In this document: positions 24,607 through 37,345 of the stretch, piece after piece
Position numbering within the stretch: position 1 is the first letter of the stretch
Layout: every line of letters starts with the position of its first letter
Source of the DNA: Struthidea cinerea
Lineage: Eukaryota; Chordata; Aves; Passeriformes; Corcoracidae
DNA: 64,000 nucleotides
Assembly (NCBI GenBank): GCA_013397865.1
Contig: VZTI01004803.1
Span: 2,804,538-2,868,537 of the forward strand
Direction of reading: 5' to 3'
Notes under the pieces: model-generated
What the model saw: the letters and a program-made list of their open reading frames with translations, nothing else
The model's database searches: none
What the model was told of the DNA's origin: nothing
Position numbers and translations under genes: made by a program

Positions 24607-27600
24607 TACTAATGTTGCAATGAAATGAGGAGCGGAAACTGTTAGAGTAGGAAACAAGGAATCCATAAAGTGTTGGGTTTGGGGGGCTTTGTTAAGAATA
24701 AGCTTGTGGCCACACCTTTTCAAAACTACTTCTTTTACATGTCTTCTCTTACCATGCTTCAGGTGATGCATTACAGAAGCCATCAGTGTAGTTCCCCTTA
24801 TTGCACATAGTCCTTACTGCATTGGTGTTCTTAAAATCCTAGATTGGTTTCAATATTGAAAAAAACACCAATGTGTTTGTAAGATGCAGGATTATACACA
24901 TACATTATTCATATGTGAGACACTAAAAAGAATTCCTGTAAATTGCTGTCTGAGTTTGATCTCTGCATGTTTTGGTACTGACATCATGGTTTTGTAGGTG
25001 GTTCTCTGCCAAATGGCCCCACCTATTTCACAGAAAACCTTGTAGTCTAAATGACATTTTGATGATGATTTCAGTTCAGTAGTTTGCCAAAATACATTCA
25101 CTTTTCTGCTAGAAATGAGGTGGTCCTAAGAGGCATACATCATTAATCTGCTGTTTTCAAATAACCATGGTAATTTTTTTTCTCTTGTAGATATTTCCTT
25201 TCTTTAAATTAAGCACAGCTACTATTTTTAAATATGAGCTGTGTTTGATAATAAGATAATTCCAAAATTGAGTTTTGTCCAGTGTTTCAATGTAATGGGC
25301 CACAATGAAAATTGTATTTTCAAAAATGTTGATGAGTCAGTTTTGGTAGTGAAAAAGGCTCCTTGTTTTTGAAAAATAAATGTACATTGTCTAATATTCA
25401 CACCCTGAGAGAAGCACAATTCCTAGGGACCAGATATCTTTGTCCTTGATCATTGACAGACTGAGAGGTGTGCACAATTCGATGTTCAGCCTTTATACTT
25501 CAGTATATCTTCTTAGAGGCTGTGCAGTTTTGTTTTCTCTGGGGTTGTCTTTAGGACATTAGATAGAATCCATTAATCTTAATAAGATTTACTGAATCAG
25601 AGAGAAATCAGAGTATTTGAATGAAAAGTAGTAGCTTGCTTACAATACATAAGTTACACGCAGGAAATTTGGTAAGGTATTTCACATCTAAAGTCTGGTG
25701 ATACAATTCATAAATATGTTAGGTGAAGTTTCAAAACAATTTTGGAAGATTTTTGAGAGATTTTTATTTACTAGGAAAGCTACATGGATTCTGACTCTAA
25801 ATTTCTGTGGAAGTTTCCACTAGCTATGTTTCCTCAGGCCATTTGGAGTGTCTTCAATGATCCCCAGTGCTAAAGGCAACACCTTTATGACTGTTATGAG
25901 AATAATAGTCTTATTATTGTTTTTTTCTGTAGCAAATATCTTATGCTGTGATCTCTGTCAGCAGCAGCAGAGGCTGTTTCTGAAGGATTTCTTGAACTTT
26001 CCCTATATTTGTCCACTCTGCTGTGAAGCAGAAATGATTGCCATTGAATAGTCACAAAAGCTCCCACAGTGAAGGCAACTATGAGAAGCATATCTTTAAA
26101 AGCACAAGAAATGTGCATATTCACCTCCAAAGTATTCTCTTGTGATAACATACCAAGACTTGAGTTTGAATCTGTATCTGATTAAATTTTAGAACTTGAA
26201 CCATGTATAATTAACGGCATGTGGTACTTCATCCTGATGACATATCCTATCTGTTTAAAAGCAACTTCTCAGAGAAAGATGATATCTATATTTCTAAGAC
26301 ATTTTAGTTCATGCCTGTTATGAAGGATGGCAGTCCAGAACAGCAGTTTAGAATAAACTTGAAACATAAAAAAGTATTTTTAGTGTTTCTACCAAAGTGC
26401 AAATGAGATCTTTCTAATATTAGGAATCTAGCAACAAACACAGTTTCATTATATAAAATAAGTGTAGCACAGTTTATAAATATTTTAGTCATTAAAAACA
26501 TTCCCTAAGTTATGCCTAGAACTAGTAGTGAATTTCCTCTTTAAAAAATGTATTCTGATGTGTTCACTTTTAAACCACATCTTAGGAAATGTATATAAAT
26601 GAACAGAGATGATCAAATGTGTATTCCATTAAAATATACCATATGGCTCGGCATTTACTGTGATACAAAATGAGAAACTGAAGGAGATGGAGTCTATATT
26701 TCTCTTAATGCGTATGTGCAATTTCTGTTAAAATTAATGATAAGCATAGCCCAAGAACAGATAGCATCTCAAGTTTAAGATTGCATCCTGGTTTTCTACT
26801 CTTTAGAGGTGGATCATCGAAAGAGTAACATATAAAGCCCCAATACCTTATTATACTGCAGACTCCATTAGGAAAGTTTGAAAACTTGTTTCCTTGTAGA
26901 ATTAGAGTTTAGCCCAGAATATCAAATTCCAGTTAAAAATGAATTCTTATCTGCTTAAATTTTTTTGTTTGTCAAACCCTGACCACAGAATGTTTTGTTT
27001 CTTTAGACAGGTTAGCAGTAGTAAATCCCCGGTGTAATTTGTTAAATCAAGGGGTTTATAAGAAGCCTTGCTTTTATTATACTACTGAAATCTTCCTTAA
27101 TTGCTGAGTACAAGACAAGTTCCATCACCATGTTGTCTCTAAAAACCAAGGCACTGTAAGGCATCCCCACTTAACACACTGTATCTCTTAAAATAAATAT
27201 TTATTTAATTTGTACAGGGGTTCTACCTCATGGAGGCCCTTAGAAACAGTTGCTCATTGTCTTGTTATGGAAATCCTTGTAATGCGGAGGAGACAGATTG
27301 TAATGGCAACTAATTAGTATTTACATCTAAAAAAACAGTGTTCATATTTTTTTGGTAAGTTGCTGACAAATAATGTTACAATGTATACCATGCAGCGGAT
27401 TGCAATATTCCTGGTGCAGAACAGCCTTTGATGACAGAAGACTCTAAGATAAGGAAGTAAACTCGTGCACTGTGTGCACATCTTTTCATCAGCATACAGT
27501 GAAAAAATGTCAGATAAGATACAGTCATGAGAGAGCTGATTAAGGAAAGAAAAATATGCCCTTTCTTAATTTTAAATGCACAAACTACATTCTGTTCCTT

Positions 27601-27859
27601 CTGTGCTTCTAGAAGCCTTTGTCCTGCACATAAGTATGTGGAAAACTTTTTTCTTCTCCAGCAAGCGGGATTATTCACCTGAATGCATTGTTTGTCAGCT
27701 GACCCTATTTTAATGATTTCTTTTTTTAATATTTGCAACTTCAACCCAAGTGCCATTGAATCTCAGCTGTTGGAGAGGGGAATATTTTATGACCAATCCC
27801 CTTCCTAGAGTTGTATTATGTGTGTTTTCATCAATACAACCAAACTTCTATAAAAAAAG
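24607..27859. other. AT-rich DNA without recognised gene
   Basis: The longest ORF (27376-27756 minus, 126 codons) has mixed composition and no family motif. It may be chance. The block at about 27120-27320 looks like single-copy conserved DNA by eye and is listed under findings. Confidence 0.6.
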
Positions 27860-27902
27860 CCAATCAAACGAACCAACCAACCAACCAATCAACCAACCAA
27901 AC
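27860..27902 (+). repeat. AACC tetranucleotide microsatellite
   Basis: There are eight or nine AACC/AATC units in a row with two AATC variants, preceded by a short A-run. This is low-complexity sequence with no function implied. Confidence 0.9.
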
Positions 27903-30900
27903 CCTGACAAACAACCTTGCTGTGCTGCGAAGGTAAATGAAAAAGAAAGTAGCAGCAAAAATGCAACTTTTAGAAACCTGTGAGCCAGGATGGACCTGCT
28001 GGGGGAAGGAACAGATTTAACACGCATGATAAAGACACCAATAGCTGTGATTTTGCACTCTAATTTATTTTTTATATCTCTTTTTTTAGATGTGGTGTTC
28101 CTGCTGGTACATTTTCAACCATAAAATGTTTGTGCAGTGAATGGAATTCAATTAATCACTTAATATGTCAGAGAAAACAATTAAAAATGAAGCGCTAGAG
28201 AATTTCAAAGTATTTCATCCTATGTGTATCAATAAGCATGGAGTGCTACAAGCATATCACCTTTCCCGATTGGGATGGCAATGGAAATGCCTACAGTATT
28301 CTGCAGAAATAGGAGTAGTTTAAAAAGATATGTTCAATGATGAAATAAAACAAAATCAAAGAAGAGGTATAATTTTAAAATGCTCTGAAATCTAAAGTGT
28401 TTTTCCACTCATCTGCTTTCTTATTATACCGCCTGATCTGGGAATACCTAATGTTTTATTAGAGCATTGTTTGAGGGAGAAAAGAGAAGCTTCTCTTCTG
28501 TCATTTAACTGATTCCAACTCATCCCTTCAAGCTTCTTCCAATAAAAATCAATAATAAAACTTCTCTTTACTGTTCTGGACTCTGAAACATACCTCAAAT
28601 AGCTAACTGGTTCCCATAAATACTGGTATAGCTGAATAACATCTTTCAAATTTGGTCACTGATGTCAGAGAGGGTTTTTTATATCTATATTTCTTGACAA
28701 CTACCAATGCAGAGATAATTTTTTACTTGAAATTATGAGAAAGTGTTAGTAGATCCCTCAAACAGAGAGACATTATCTATTCTGGATAGAAACTGGCACA
28801 GCCTAAAGACCTGATGCTTTAGGTAATTATGATGTAAAAATAATGGAAAGTGATCTTTATTACATCTGGATAAACACATTCAAAGATGAAATCACAAGCT
28901 AGTGTGATCTAGTCTTCAGAAGCAGAATGTGTGTGGGAAGAATACTCACATTCAGGCTAAATTGTTCACTGGCTGGTATAAATAGGCATATTTATGTCAA
29001 TGGTGTTTAATGATACAATCATAATTATCCATGCTATCAAATAAAAGCATAAACAAAAACCAAGCAACCAAATACCCAGAGACCTACCTGAGCAACCTCT
29101 CCCCTTCTTTAACCACTATCATTGCAAATTTTTTCGCTTATATTTATTCAGAGCTTCCTGTATCTGTCACTTGTACTTTGCACTTCTAAGAGGGAGTCTG
29201 ATAGGACTTCTCTATAACCTCCCATTAGGAAACTGAAGACGGTAGTAAAATTCCCTCTCAACGCTGTTTAAGAGTGAAAAAACACCTCTAACCAGTACTG
29301 TGGCACAGACATTGAACATTTGAATTTGTTTGACAAAGGATCCGAACTACATGTATTGATGTTCCAATTCCACCTTTAGTAGTTTGCACTGAATACCACG
29401 ATGATCTAAATAGAAAATACAGTAGTTTGAAGTGCAGTAGAACTGCATTCTTTGTTGAGTGGGTTGAATACTAGTCAAGCTGTGAACTTTGAAGACTGAA
29501 ATTTCATATCTTTCTTTAATCATGATGCATTCTTTGTTGAAGCAATAAAATTTAACTGTAGAGGATATTTGCTGATCTGTAAAAGAGTATTTAACAGAAT
29601 ATATTTTAGGAATCAAACTAGTAAGATAAAAATATTGACAACCTATGACTTAGTTAGCATTTTAACAGACAGTGTTTATCCAAGGCTAATGAACAAGCTT
29701 ACTCTGCTTTCAGCTACTCTAGAGAAGATCAAGAAATAACTTCTGGGATACAGAAATTAAACTGAATGTATAACTCTCTACATGAAGATCACAATATAGC
29801 CCAGACCTGTAACTATATCTTCACTCATTATTTCAATTGCTGTGAGCCAATATTAATTTTGGTGATATATTTAAGATTTAGAAAAGACAAACACCAACAA
29901 ATTTTCCATGTGCAACACACCAAAAACAAATTAAGCTAAGAATACTGAAATTGCAAATTTTATTATCAAGGCATCATTAGAGTAAGTAAACCTAGGAAAT
30001 ACACAATAATAATTATTCAAAATTCTGCATAAAATGGTACCAGTAAAGTGTTTGCAAGTCAATGCCTAAGACATATACCCAGGAAAAAAAAATCAAATTA
30101 ACAGATAAGAAGTAGCATACACAATAATTGAGAAATTATTGAATGAAGAAGTAAAATACTTTACGAAAATCTTGCCAAACTAAAAAATTTCTTTGCCTAA
30201 CTATGGGCTCTCTAAATATGTCTTACTTTCTCTCTCAAATTACAAAAAAAAAGGGAGGGGGCAAAAAAGGCACACAGTCATATAAATCTTTACAAAGGCA
30301 GTAAAACCAGAAACATAAAATGGATAAAATGCTTATAAATATTACTGAACTCTCATAACAGTATTACCACCAAATCATTGAGATAAATTGATGTGGTCAT
30401 CATAGGTCTGAATTAAAGTCCAATTCTATCTTATGTCACTGATTTGCTGGGTCACTAGAGCAAATCAGTTATCTTCTTACTCCATATTACTCCCAGCTAA
30501 AAAGAAAAAAAACCAAAAGAACCTCAACCATATTTTGTGAAGTGAACTTTTGAGCTCTGTGGATGAAAAGTGCTACATAAGAGATGAGTATAGAATTTAT
30601 TTAGTGATGTATGCACACATACCTGGACAGGTGAAGCAACATCAGGCCATGTCAGTTTTAGTAATGATTTAAATGACAGGATGTATATGACATTGGTTTA
30701 TGCCGGTCAGTATAACAGGATACGTGCTGAAAGTATCAGGAGTTCCAGTAACTTCAGCAATCTTGGCTAAGCCTTTCTGTGCTATTTAATTTACTTTCTC
30801 CTTTTCTATCCTTTTCTGATGTTAAACTCAAAAAACTAACTAGAATGATGAGACTGAGAGGCACTAGGGAGGCACTTTATAATTTATACTAAAGGGGCTG

Positions 30901-33900
30901 AAAAGAAAAAGCTGTGCTATGATATGATGCTGCTGAGCAAAAAAATTACATTTAAACATTGTGAACCTATTGAATTATCCAGAAGACAAATAATTTTAAA
31001 ATCTAACTAACTTTTTACCTGTAAGTCTTTGCTTTCTTAAAATAAAGGAGATCTGTAGACTTCTAGAATAGGAGTACAGTAGAAATAGATTCTATTTTCT
31101 TGAAAATAATGGATGCAGTATGTTTTTCTTCCTATCTGTGAGATATGTGTAAGAGAAATGTGGTTTTAGCAAAATTATTTCTGTCTATGAGGAGATGAAC
31201 TTTAAGCCACTGAGAGAGAAGAATTTTTAAAGGAAATATGGAAGCAAAAAAACTCAGTATAAAATCTATTGAGCTACCACATATGCCTGTCAATAAAAGT
31301 GTATTCCTCTTCCAGTAAAAGCTGCAGTGTAAGCATACTACTGACACATATCACATTTGAAATAAGCTAAAATGAGTGCAAGTAGTAAAGTATCAAAAAC
31401 TATGGCAATGCTGTCTGGTAAACTCACACCCTGCAGCAAGAGATATACCGGCTCCTTTGTAATCCAGGTATTTCTTTGGAATACCTTGTAATTATTAGAC
31501 TGGACAGGGAGATTGTGGGATTGGAAGGGAGTATGCATGTCTGTAGTTTTTGTTAGAGTGCTGATATGTGTACATTCGTGCTGATAAGAGTGGTGACAGA
31601 AATAGAAAATCCCAAATTGCTTTGGGGAATGAAAAAGAGGGCTGGATAGCAAAGCTTCCCCCTACCCTCTGCCTGCCCCCCTTTTAGGCACTATATACAC
31701 CACACATCAAAAGGTAGAAAGGGCTCCTCTGTTCTCTTCACAGTTAGACAAAATTCCTCTTCACTCATCTCAGACAAATGACCATCAAACAGGCATGCAT
31801 CTTTACTCTCTGTAAAGCAGGAATGAGGTCTTCACAGAACCACCAACGTTTTTTAAAACTTTTTTTTTTAATATCAAACAGAAATCCTCAGTGTTGGACC
31901 TGTGAAATACATTTTCCCTGTAACAGCTGTGTTTATGGTATGTATGTCACTACATAGTTCTAAGCTAACGCTTATGAACATTTGGAGGGGATTTACTCAG
32001 TAAGAGAAAAATCCTGTCAAACATCACATAACTGCTCTGAAAATGCTCATAAGCAGACATGTAATATTTGCTTTGATAGTTGTTTGCTGTGCATCCAAAC
32101 ATTCTGGAACAGACACTCTGGCTTCTTGGTATGAAGACAAATATACAGTCCAGGTAGTAAAGATATTTCTCCCAAAGGCCTGGATTTAGATGTATCAGGG
32201 ATTTATAAATTTACACTTCACCTTTTATAAACTGAAAACCTTCCAGTGCAAATGTAAGTTTTAAAAATTTTTTTATAGTGAGTCACATGTACAAGCAGTG
32301 CAATTTTGCACTTTGCTTCATAAGATAGGTGTACTGCAGCTGGAACAAGCAGTGGAATCACTCTGCAAAGAAGCAGAGATCAAAGATCCGTAGATGAATA
32401 GAAAAATCTGGATACCTTCCTCATCCACCAAGAATAAAAATATCCCCAAACAAACAAAAACACCCTATTAAGCTACAATGAGATTCAAGGTTAAAAGCTT
32501 TAAGCTGTTCAAACATTTCCAAGTTTGATCTGAAATGGATTTAAAAGGGCTCCTTTCCATTCTGCAATACATTTATATTGGCTCAGACAATCTGAAGTTA
32601 AAAAAAGATTTGAGTTCAGACTCCCTCTTTAGCCTGGGTTCAGATTTCACAGGCAAAATTCAAATGGCCCTGCCTGTGGACTAACAGATGGAGTTAATCT
32701 ACTACTGTAGGCAACTACTTTCAAAACACGCACACAAGCCAGCATCCGTGCCCATTTTTGTACGAAACTACTGCACACAGCAGCAGAGGGGAAATTTTTA
32801 CCTTTATAAATTAGCAGTAGTATCAATGAAACGACAAGGTTTCTATCAACAGATAAAAATAAAATCTTAATATTTTTTCATTAAAAGAAAACCATGCCTG
32901 CTTTCATTTAGACAAATGTTTACGACAGTTAGTCAAAAGTGGTTTTGAATGCATTCCAAAGTGACAAAATAGTTACCTGCTGTAAAATATGGAAGCATAT
33001 TTTATTTAAAAGGAATTGGAACTAAGATGGTATGCAGAAAAAGGAAAATAATGCATGATATATGTGTTTGATCTGTAGTGGCCTTGTCCTTACACATTCA
33101 TACGTTGTAAGGGAAAAAAAAAAGAAAATAAAAATGCAACCCACAAAAGTATCAGCTCATTGATTAGGAATAAGTGAAAAGAAAAAAAATCAGTTTTTCT
33201 TTGGGGGAAAAAAACTCCAAGATAACAAATAATATTTCTTAGCATTTTGATTCCAAATTAATAAGCATTTTGAGAAATTACTTGTGCTTTGAATAACTTA
33301 CTTGGAAGCTTATGATATAACGTAACTCGAAGAGTTGCACATATCATGTACCAGATGATAACAGAGAGGGCTCCAAATTAGCTCTAACTGGTTATTTGCA
33401 GAAGGTTTGATTGCAGATGACACAGATACGTTAAAAGTTCAAGCCATGGGGAAGCAGAGGAGCATCTCTTTCAAACCTTCGGTACTACCAGCACTCTTGC
33501 TTCCTCCAACTTCACAGATTCACAGTTACATCCCCAATTTTCAGGCAGGGTGGAGCAGGTGGGAAAAACATCCCCTGTTTTTTCTTCCTGAATCCCACTT
33601 TGGGATTATATGTCAAGGTGCACTGAGACTTGGAGAATTAACTATGTATTGTTTTCAGGTCTAATTAATACCTGATTTTATTTAATTTTCTTATGATTAC
33701 TCTCTTGTTATTCTTTCTATAGAAAATATCAGTAATATGTGAAGATGAAAAAAAATGCCCTAGAAGAAGAAACACACAGTTAAAAGCACTATATCAGATG
33801 AAAAAAACACATCAGGATCTGTTAAACTGGTGGTTGCCTATGCACTCTGAAATCTCTCACGTGTCTGTCCTGTGCACTGAATGAGGCAGGGGTCCCGTGG

Positions 33901-34119
33901 GAAAACAAGATGAGAGTGTGTAATTAAAGACTCTATCATAATGCATATGCATATAACACTACATTGCACACACAATGTGTGGTTCATTTTTTTTCTCATC
34001 CTGTCCCTGCAGAGAAGCTGAGAGGGAAAATGAACTACACATGACAGATGTTAGTAACATCAGTTAGTGCATTTTTGGAAGGCAGTCAGATACCGAAGTC
34101 ATTTAAAGGATGTTGTGCA
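27903..34119. other. AT-rich DNA without recognised gene
   Basis: No repeat family, RNA gene or convincing ORF was found. The largest ORF is 31338-31652 minus (104 codons) and is unrecognised. There are many A-rich runs (30070-30080, 30243-30272, 33112-33136). The interval 28085-28330 and the surroundings of 33941 look like possible regulatory DNA. Confidence 0.6.
33941..33952. promoter_or_regulatory. Perfect MORE-type POU dimer site
   Basis: ATGCATATGCAT is exactly the palindromic MORE element bound by POU-domain homodimers (Oct-1, Oct-4 and Oct-6 types). It is flanked by AATTAA upstream and TATAAC downstream. Being a motif match alone, it does not show function. Confidence 0.35.
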
Positions 34120-34167
34120 AATAGAATAGAATAGAATAACACAGAATAGAACAGAACAGAATAGAAA
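34120..34167 (+). repeat. AATAG/AACAG pentanucleotide microsatellite
   Basis: ATAGAATAGAATAGAATAAC is followed by degenerate AACAG and AATAG units. It is an imperfect pentamer array of about nine units. Confidence 0.9.
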
Positions 34168-34788
34168 ATGAGGTAAGAGGAAGTGGGTCAGCTGACTAAA
34201 ATTAACTTCAAACATTTTTAACAAGTGTTCTAACATAAAGCCAAGAACAATAACTTTCTGATAACAAGGGGGTGATAGATGGTGTTTGTGTTCCAGAGTG
34301 CTAAAGAAGAAATATAACACATACAAAAAGTGAAATCCTATAGGTAGTACCATTCTGATAATTTATAATAGTAATTTGTAATAGTCCTTTCTGTGCAGTC
34401 TGTTACTTCCACTGTGAGTCACCGCTACAGTGAAATGGATTTCTTTATGAACCTTGCGTAGAAGCCCTAGCATTAGATCCTGTACATCTCCAGTGATGTA
34501 CATATTCCTCGTGCTTGCATAAACTGTTCTCCCATACAGAAACAGATATTCAAATGACTAATGACTTCATTTGCTTCAGTTTTCTTCTGGAAGTCTAATA
34601 ATCATAAATGCGTCCAAACTAGGACATGTGGTCATCCTTTATTTTGGAATACAAAGTTAATATAATTAAGATCAATCTTTAAAAAATAATTATTTTTCTT
34701 GCAGTTTACATCTAGTTTATTTTTTTCTTAATAAAATAACTTTTTCTGAGTGTATGTAAAAAATGTCTAACTTCATTTAGAGAAGAGA
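34168..34788. other. AT-rich DNA, nothing recognised
   Basis: The stretch holds no gene, RNA or repeat that I can name. The minus-strand ORF 34099-34353 reads partly through the microsatellite and is not credible. Confidence 0.65.
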
Positions 34789-34945
34789 CCAACCCCCACC
34801 TTGGTACAACCTTCTTTCAGGTAGCTGTAGAGAGTGATAAAGACTCTCCTGAGCCTCCTTTTCCCCAGCTCTCTTAGACTGTCCTCATAAGACCTTTCAT
34901 TAGCTTTGTTGCCCTTCTCTGGACATTCTCATTCCTTGGATTATG
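34789..34945 (-). repeat. CR1 LINE fragment (end of ORF2 / 3' UTR), antisense
   Basis: Plus-strand landmarks are the reverse complement of CR1: CCCCACCTTGGTACAACCTT, CTTTCAGGTAGCTGTAGAGA, CTCCTGAGCCTCCTTTTCCC, and TTGTTGCCCTTCTCTGGACA, which covers the KLERVQRR-type region of ORF2. The extreme 3' tail is missing. The sequence at 34950-35085 continues in the same orientation but jumps to a more upstream part of ORF2. Confidence 0.88.
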
Positions 34946-34949
34946 GGGA

Positions 34950-35085
34950 TTTTATTCTGCTCCCCACCCTTTCTTCCATCTCAGGGGATTGGGTACCAAA
35001 AGAATAACTGATATTACTATTAAACACTGAGGCGAAAAAGGCGTTAAATTCCTCATCCTTCTGCTAGTCCTTTATCACTATGCAG
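34950..35085 (-). repeat. CR1 LINE fragment (ORF2 before the RT domain), antisense
   Basis: The minus strand reads EEFNAFFASVFNS, matching the conserved block between the endonuclease and reverse-transcriptase domains of CR1 ORF2, with an in-frame stop just before it. It lies directly beyond the 34789-34945 fragment in the same orientation, so one CR1 copy with a large internal deletion explains both. Two separate fragments are also possible. Confidence 0.75.
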
Positions 35086-35087
35086 GC

Positions 35088-35356
35088 AACTAGAGACAGG
35101 ACAAGGGGAAATGGCCTCAAGTTGCACTAAGGGAGATTCAGATTGAATATTGGGAAAATTTATTCACTGAAAGAGTGGTTAAGCATTGGAACAGGCTCCC
35201 CAGGAAGTGGTCGAGTCATCATTCCTGGGAGCATTCAAAAAAAAAGTAGGCGTGGCACTTAGTGATATAGTTTAGTGTGTATGATGGTATTTGGTTGACT
35301 GTTGGACTTGATGGTCTTGGAGTTATTTTCCAAGTTTAGTGATTTTATGATTCTAA
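35088..35356 (+). repeat. CR1 LINE, 3' end, plus strand
   Basis: The plus strand follows the CR1 3' UTR: ACTAGAGACAGGACAAGGGG, AAATGGCCTCAAGTTGCACT, GAGATTCAGATTGAATATTG, AAGCATTGGAACAGGCTCCC and GACTTGATGGTCTTGGAGTT. It ends in the tail GATTTTATGATTCTAAGG at about 35356. It abuts antisense CR1 pieces on its left, making an inverted arrangement. Confidence 0.92.
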
Positions 35357-35405
35357 GGATGGAGATTCCCTTTAGACCTCCTTCTGAAAATAATGTATAC
35401 TAGTA

Positions 35406-35540
35406 NNNNNNNNNNNNNNNNNNNNNNNNNNNNNNNNNNNNNNNNNNNNNNNNNNNNNNNNNNNNNNNNNNNNNNNNNNNNNNNNNNNNNNNNNNNNNNN
35501 NNNNNNNNNNNNNNNNNNNNNNNNNNNNNNNNNNNNNNNN
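35406..35540. other. Assembly gap (135 N)
   Basis: This is a run of unknown bases. It ends directly in a TA dinucleotide run and starts just after ATACTAGTA, so it probably covers an unassembled AT-rich microsatellite. ORFs drawn across it have no meaning. Confidence 0.99.
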
Positions 35541-35560
35541 TATATATATATATATATATA
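35541..35560 (+). repeat. TA dinucleotide run at the gap edge
   Basis: There are ten visible TA units directly after the N run. The true length is unknown. Confidence 0.95.
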
Positions 35561-37271
35561 TTTATAAATCCAAGTTTAACAGCGAGAATAGTCTTGACTT
35601 TTATATCAAATAGTTGAAATAGTTGCAATATTAGACAAGCTCAATAAAAAATATTTAACTGTCATTTTATATTTTACATTGATAAAGAAATCTAGACACA
35701 CGTAGTCTGTGATTCATCAAGAGTTTCAGTGTGAATGTTATTTTAAATGGCACTCATGGTTTAAATATGATCAGGACAAAGGAGCTAGAAGTTAGCTACA
35801 CATTTCCAACACATGCTGTAACGTCCACTGAAATTTGTTAAAATTTGCCCCAGTGGTTTTGATGGATTGTGGATGAAGCTTAGTCTAACTGAAGGACATC
35901 TTGCAATGGAAAGACCCTTTGAGTAAGGGAATTGCTGTCCCTATGGAACCAGAAAAAATTTCAGAATTTTAAAGAGCAAGTACTACAAAAAATGATAAGT
36001 AAGGAAAGGTGGGGGAGTCCAGATGTTGAAAAAATAATTCAAAGAAACTTGTTAGATTTGATATAGTCATTATGCGACAGGGCTGAGAATTAATTTCACT
36101 TTTAATGTTAGACTATCATACAGACTTATAGAATAATTATTTAAAGTCTAAAGATGCATTAGATCTTTAAATATTTAATTCCTTTTCACAATTATAATAC
36201 TTCTTTAAATACAGACTTACTTGGCATACTAGTTGTGTATTTTATAGTGTTCAAATGAATTTTAAAAGCTTGCCTTCTCAGAGCAAAGACTCTAACCATC
36301 ACACCAGGGAATCCATGCCTGCCAGCCTCTCCATATGTTCCCTACACTCATAGCCCTCTTGCAGTAATACTTACAGAACAAATGTAAATACAGTTCTGGA
36401 CCAAGTTTTCTCTCAGATGAGCACACATCAAAGACTAGTGTCAGCTGAGAGACTTTTCCTTCATCTATTGCTATCCAGCTTTGAACATTGTCTTCTAATT
36501 CTTCATTTAAATTTTACAATACTGACTGCATAAGATTAAAAAGCAGCTGATACCTAAGGGCAAAAATTTGCCCCTTACACATCTGATTGGTACCTTACCA
36601 GACAAGCACTAGGTTTTTACTTCATTTTGTCAAGTAGTACTTCGATACCAATGGATGTGGTACAGAATGATAAGTTGGTATGTAGTGCAAAGCATTAGTC
36701 AGTGTAGTTCAGTCATGAGAATATCCACATGGAGGAACTGTGCCGGTCTCACCCTTCACCCACATGAAATTTCCACTGAAATCAGAGGCTATACATTTAA
36801 GCATCTCCTCCTCAGGTTTACTCAGGTAATTGTTAAGTGATTCTGAGTAATAAACTAGCTCCTATAACGAAAGGTAGAATATAGCATAAAGCATACTCAT
36901 ATGTTTTTTAAATACTCTATGGCTGATCCAGGGAATTGCAGAGGAATAAAAACTGTATCAGGTGAAAATGTTGAAATGAAATTTTAAAACAGAATAATAA
37001 AACACCTGGAACATCATCTAATAAGAGTGGTTAAATCAGTATGATTTGTGACAATGGAGAATCAATCTGTTCAATTTCTTCGAATGTACTAATAAAGGGG
37101 AGGGAAAGAGAAAATCAGTACATACAACGTGTTTAGTGTTTTAAGATATATCTGACAACATGTGTTACTATAAGCTACTAAAAAAAAAACCACCATGAGA
37201 AGATATACATATATTATGCTGATGGGGGTGAGACCAGAGAAAAGAGAAGCAAATGAGAATTTTAAGCAGAC
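35561..37271. other. AT-rich DNA without recognised gene
   Basis: Only chance ORFs of about 60 codons are present. No repeat family was recognised. Confidence 0.65.
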
Positions 37272-37317
37272 AAAACGATTTTTTGAATATATATATATAT
37301 ATTCAAAAAATCATTTT
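37272..37317. repeat. 46-bp AT-rich palindrome
   Basis: The 36 bases at 37277-37312 are a perfect palindrome: GATTTTTTGAAT, an alternating TA core, then ATTCAAAAAATC. With one mismatch (C/A at 37276/37313) the arms extend to 37272-37317. A separate TA run follows at 37320-37345. The arms are not simple repeats, so this is more than a microsatellite. Confidence 0.9.
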
Positions 37318-37319
37318 AC

Positions 37320-37345
37320 ATATATATATATATATATATATATAT
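37320..37345 (+). repeat. TA dinucleotide microsatellite
   Basis: About thirteen AT/TA units without interruption lie immediately right of the palindrome. Confidence 0.95.

Noticed and set aside
27376..27756. 126-codon minus-strand ORF
   Set aside because: No family resemblance, no splice or promoter context, and one such ORF is expected in 64 kb of AT-rich DNA. Kept only as a comment in the block entry.
35353..35628. ORFs spanning the N gap
   Set aside because: Half of each product is unknown residues and the rest is TA-repeat translation.
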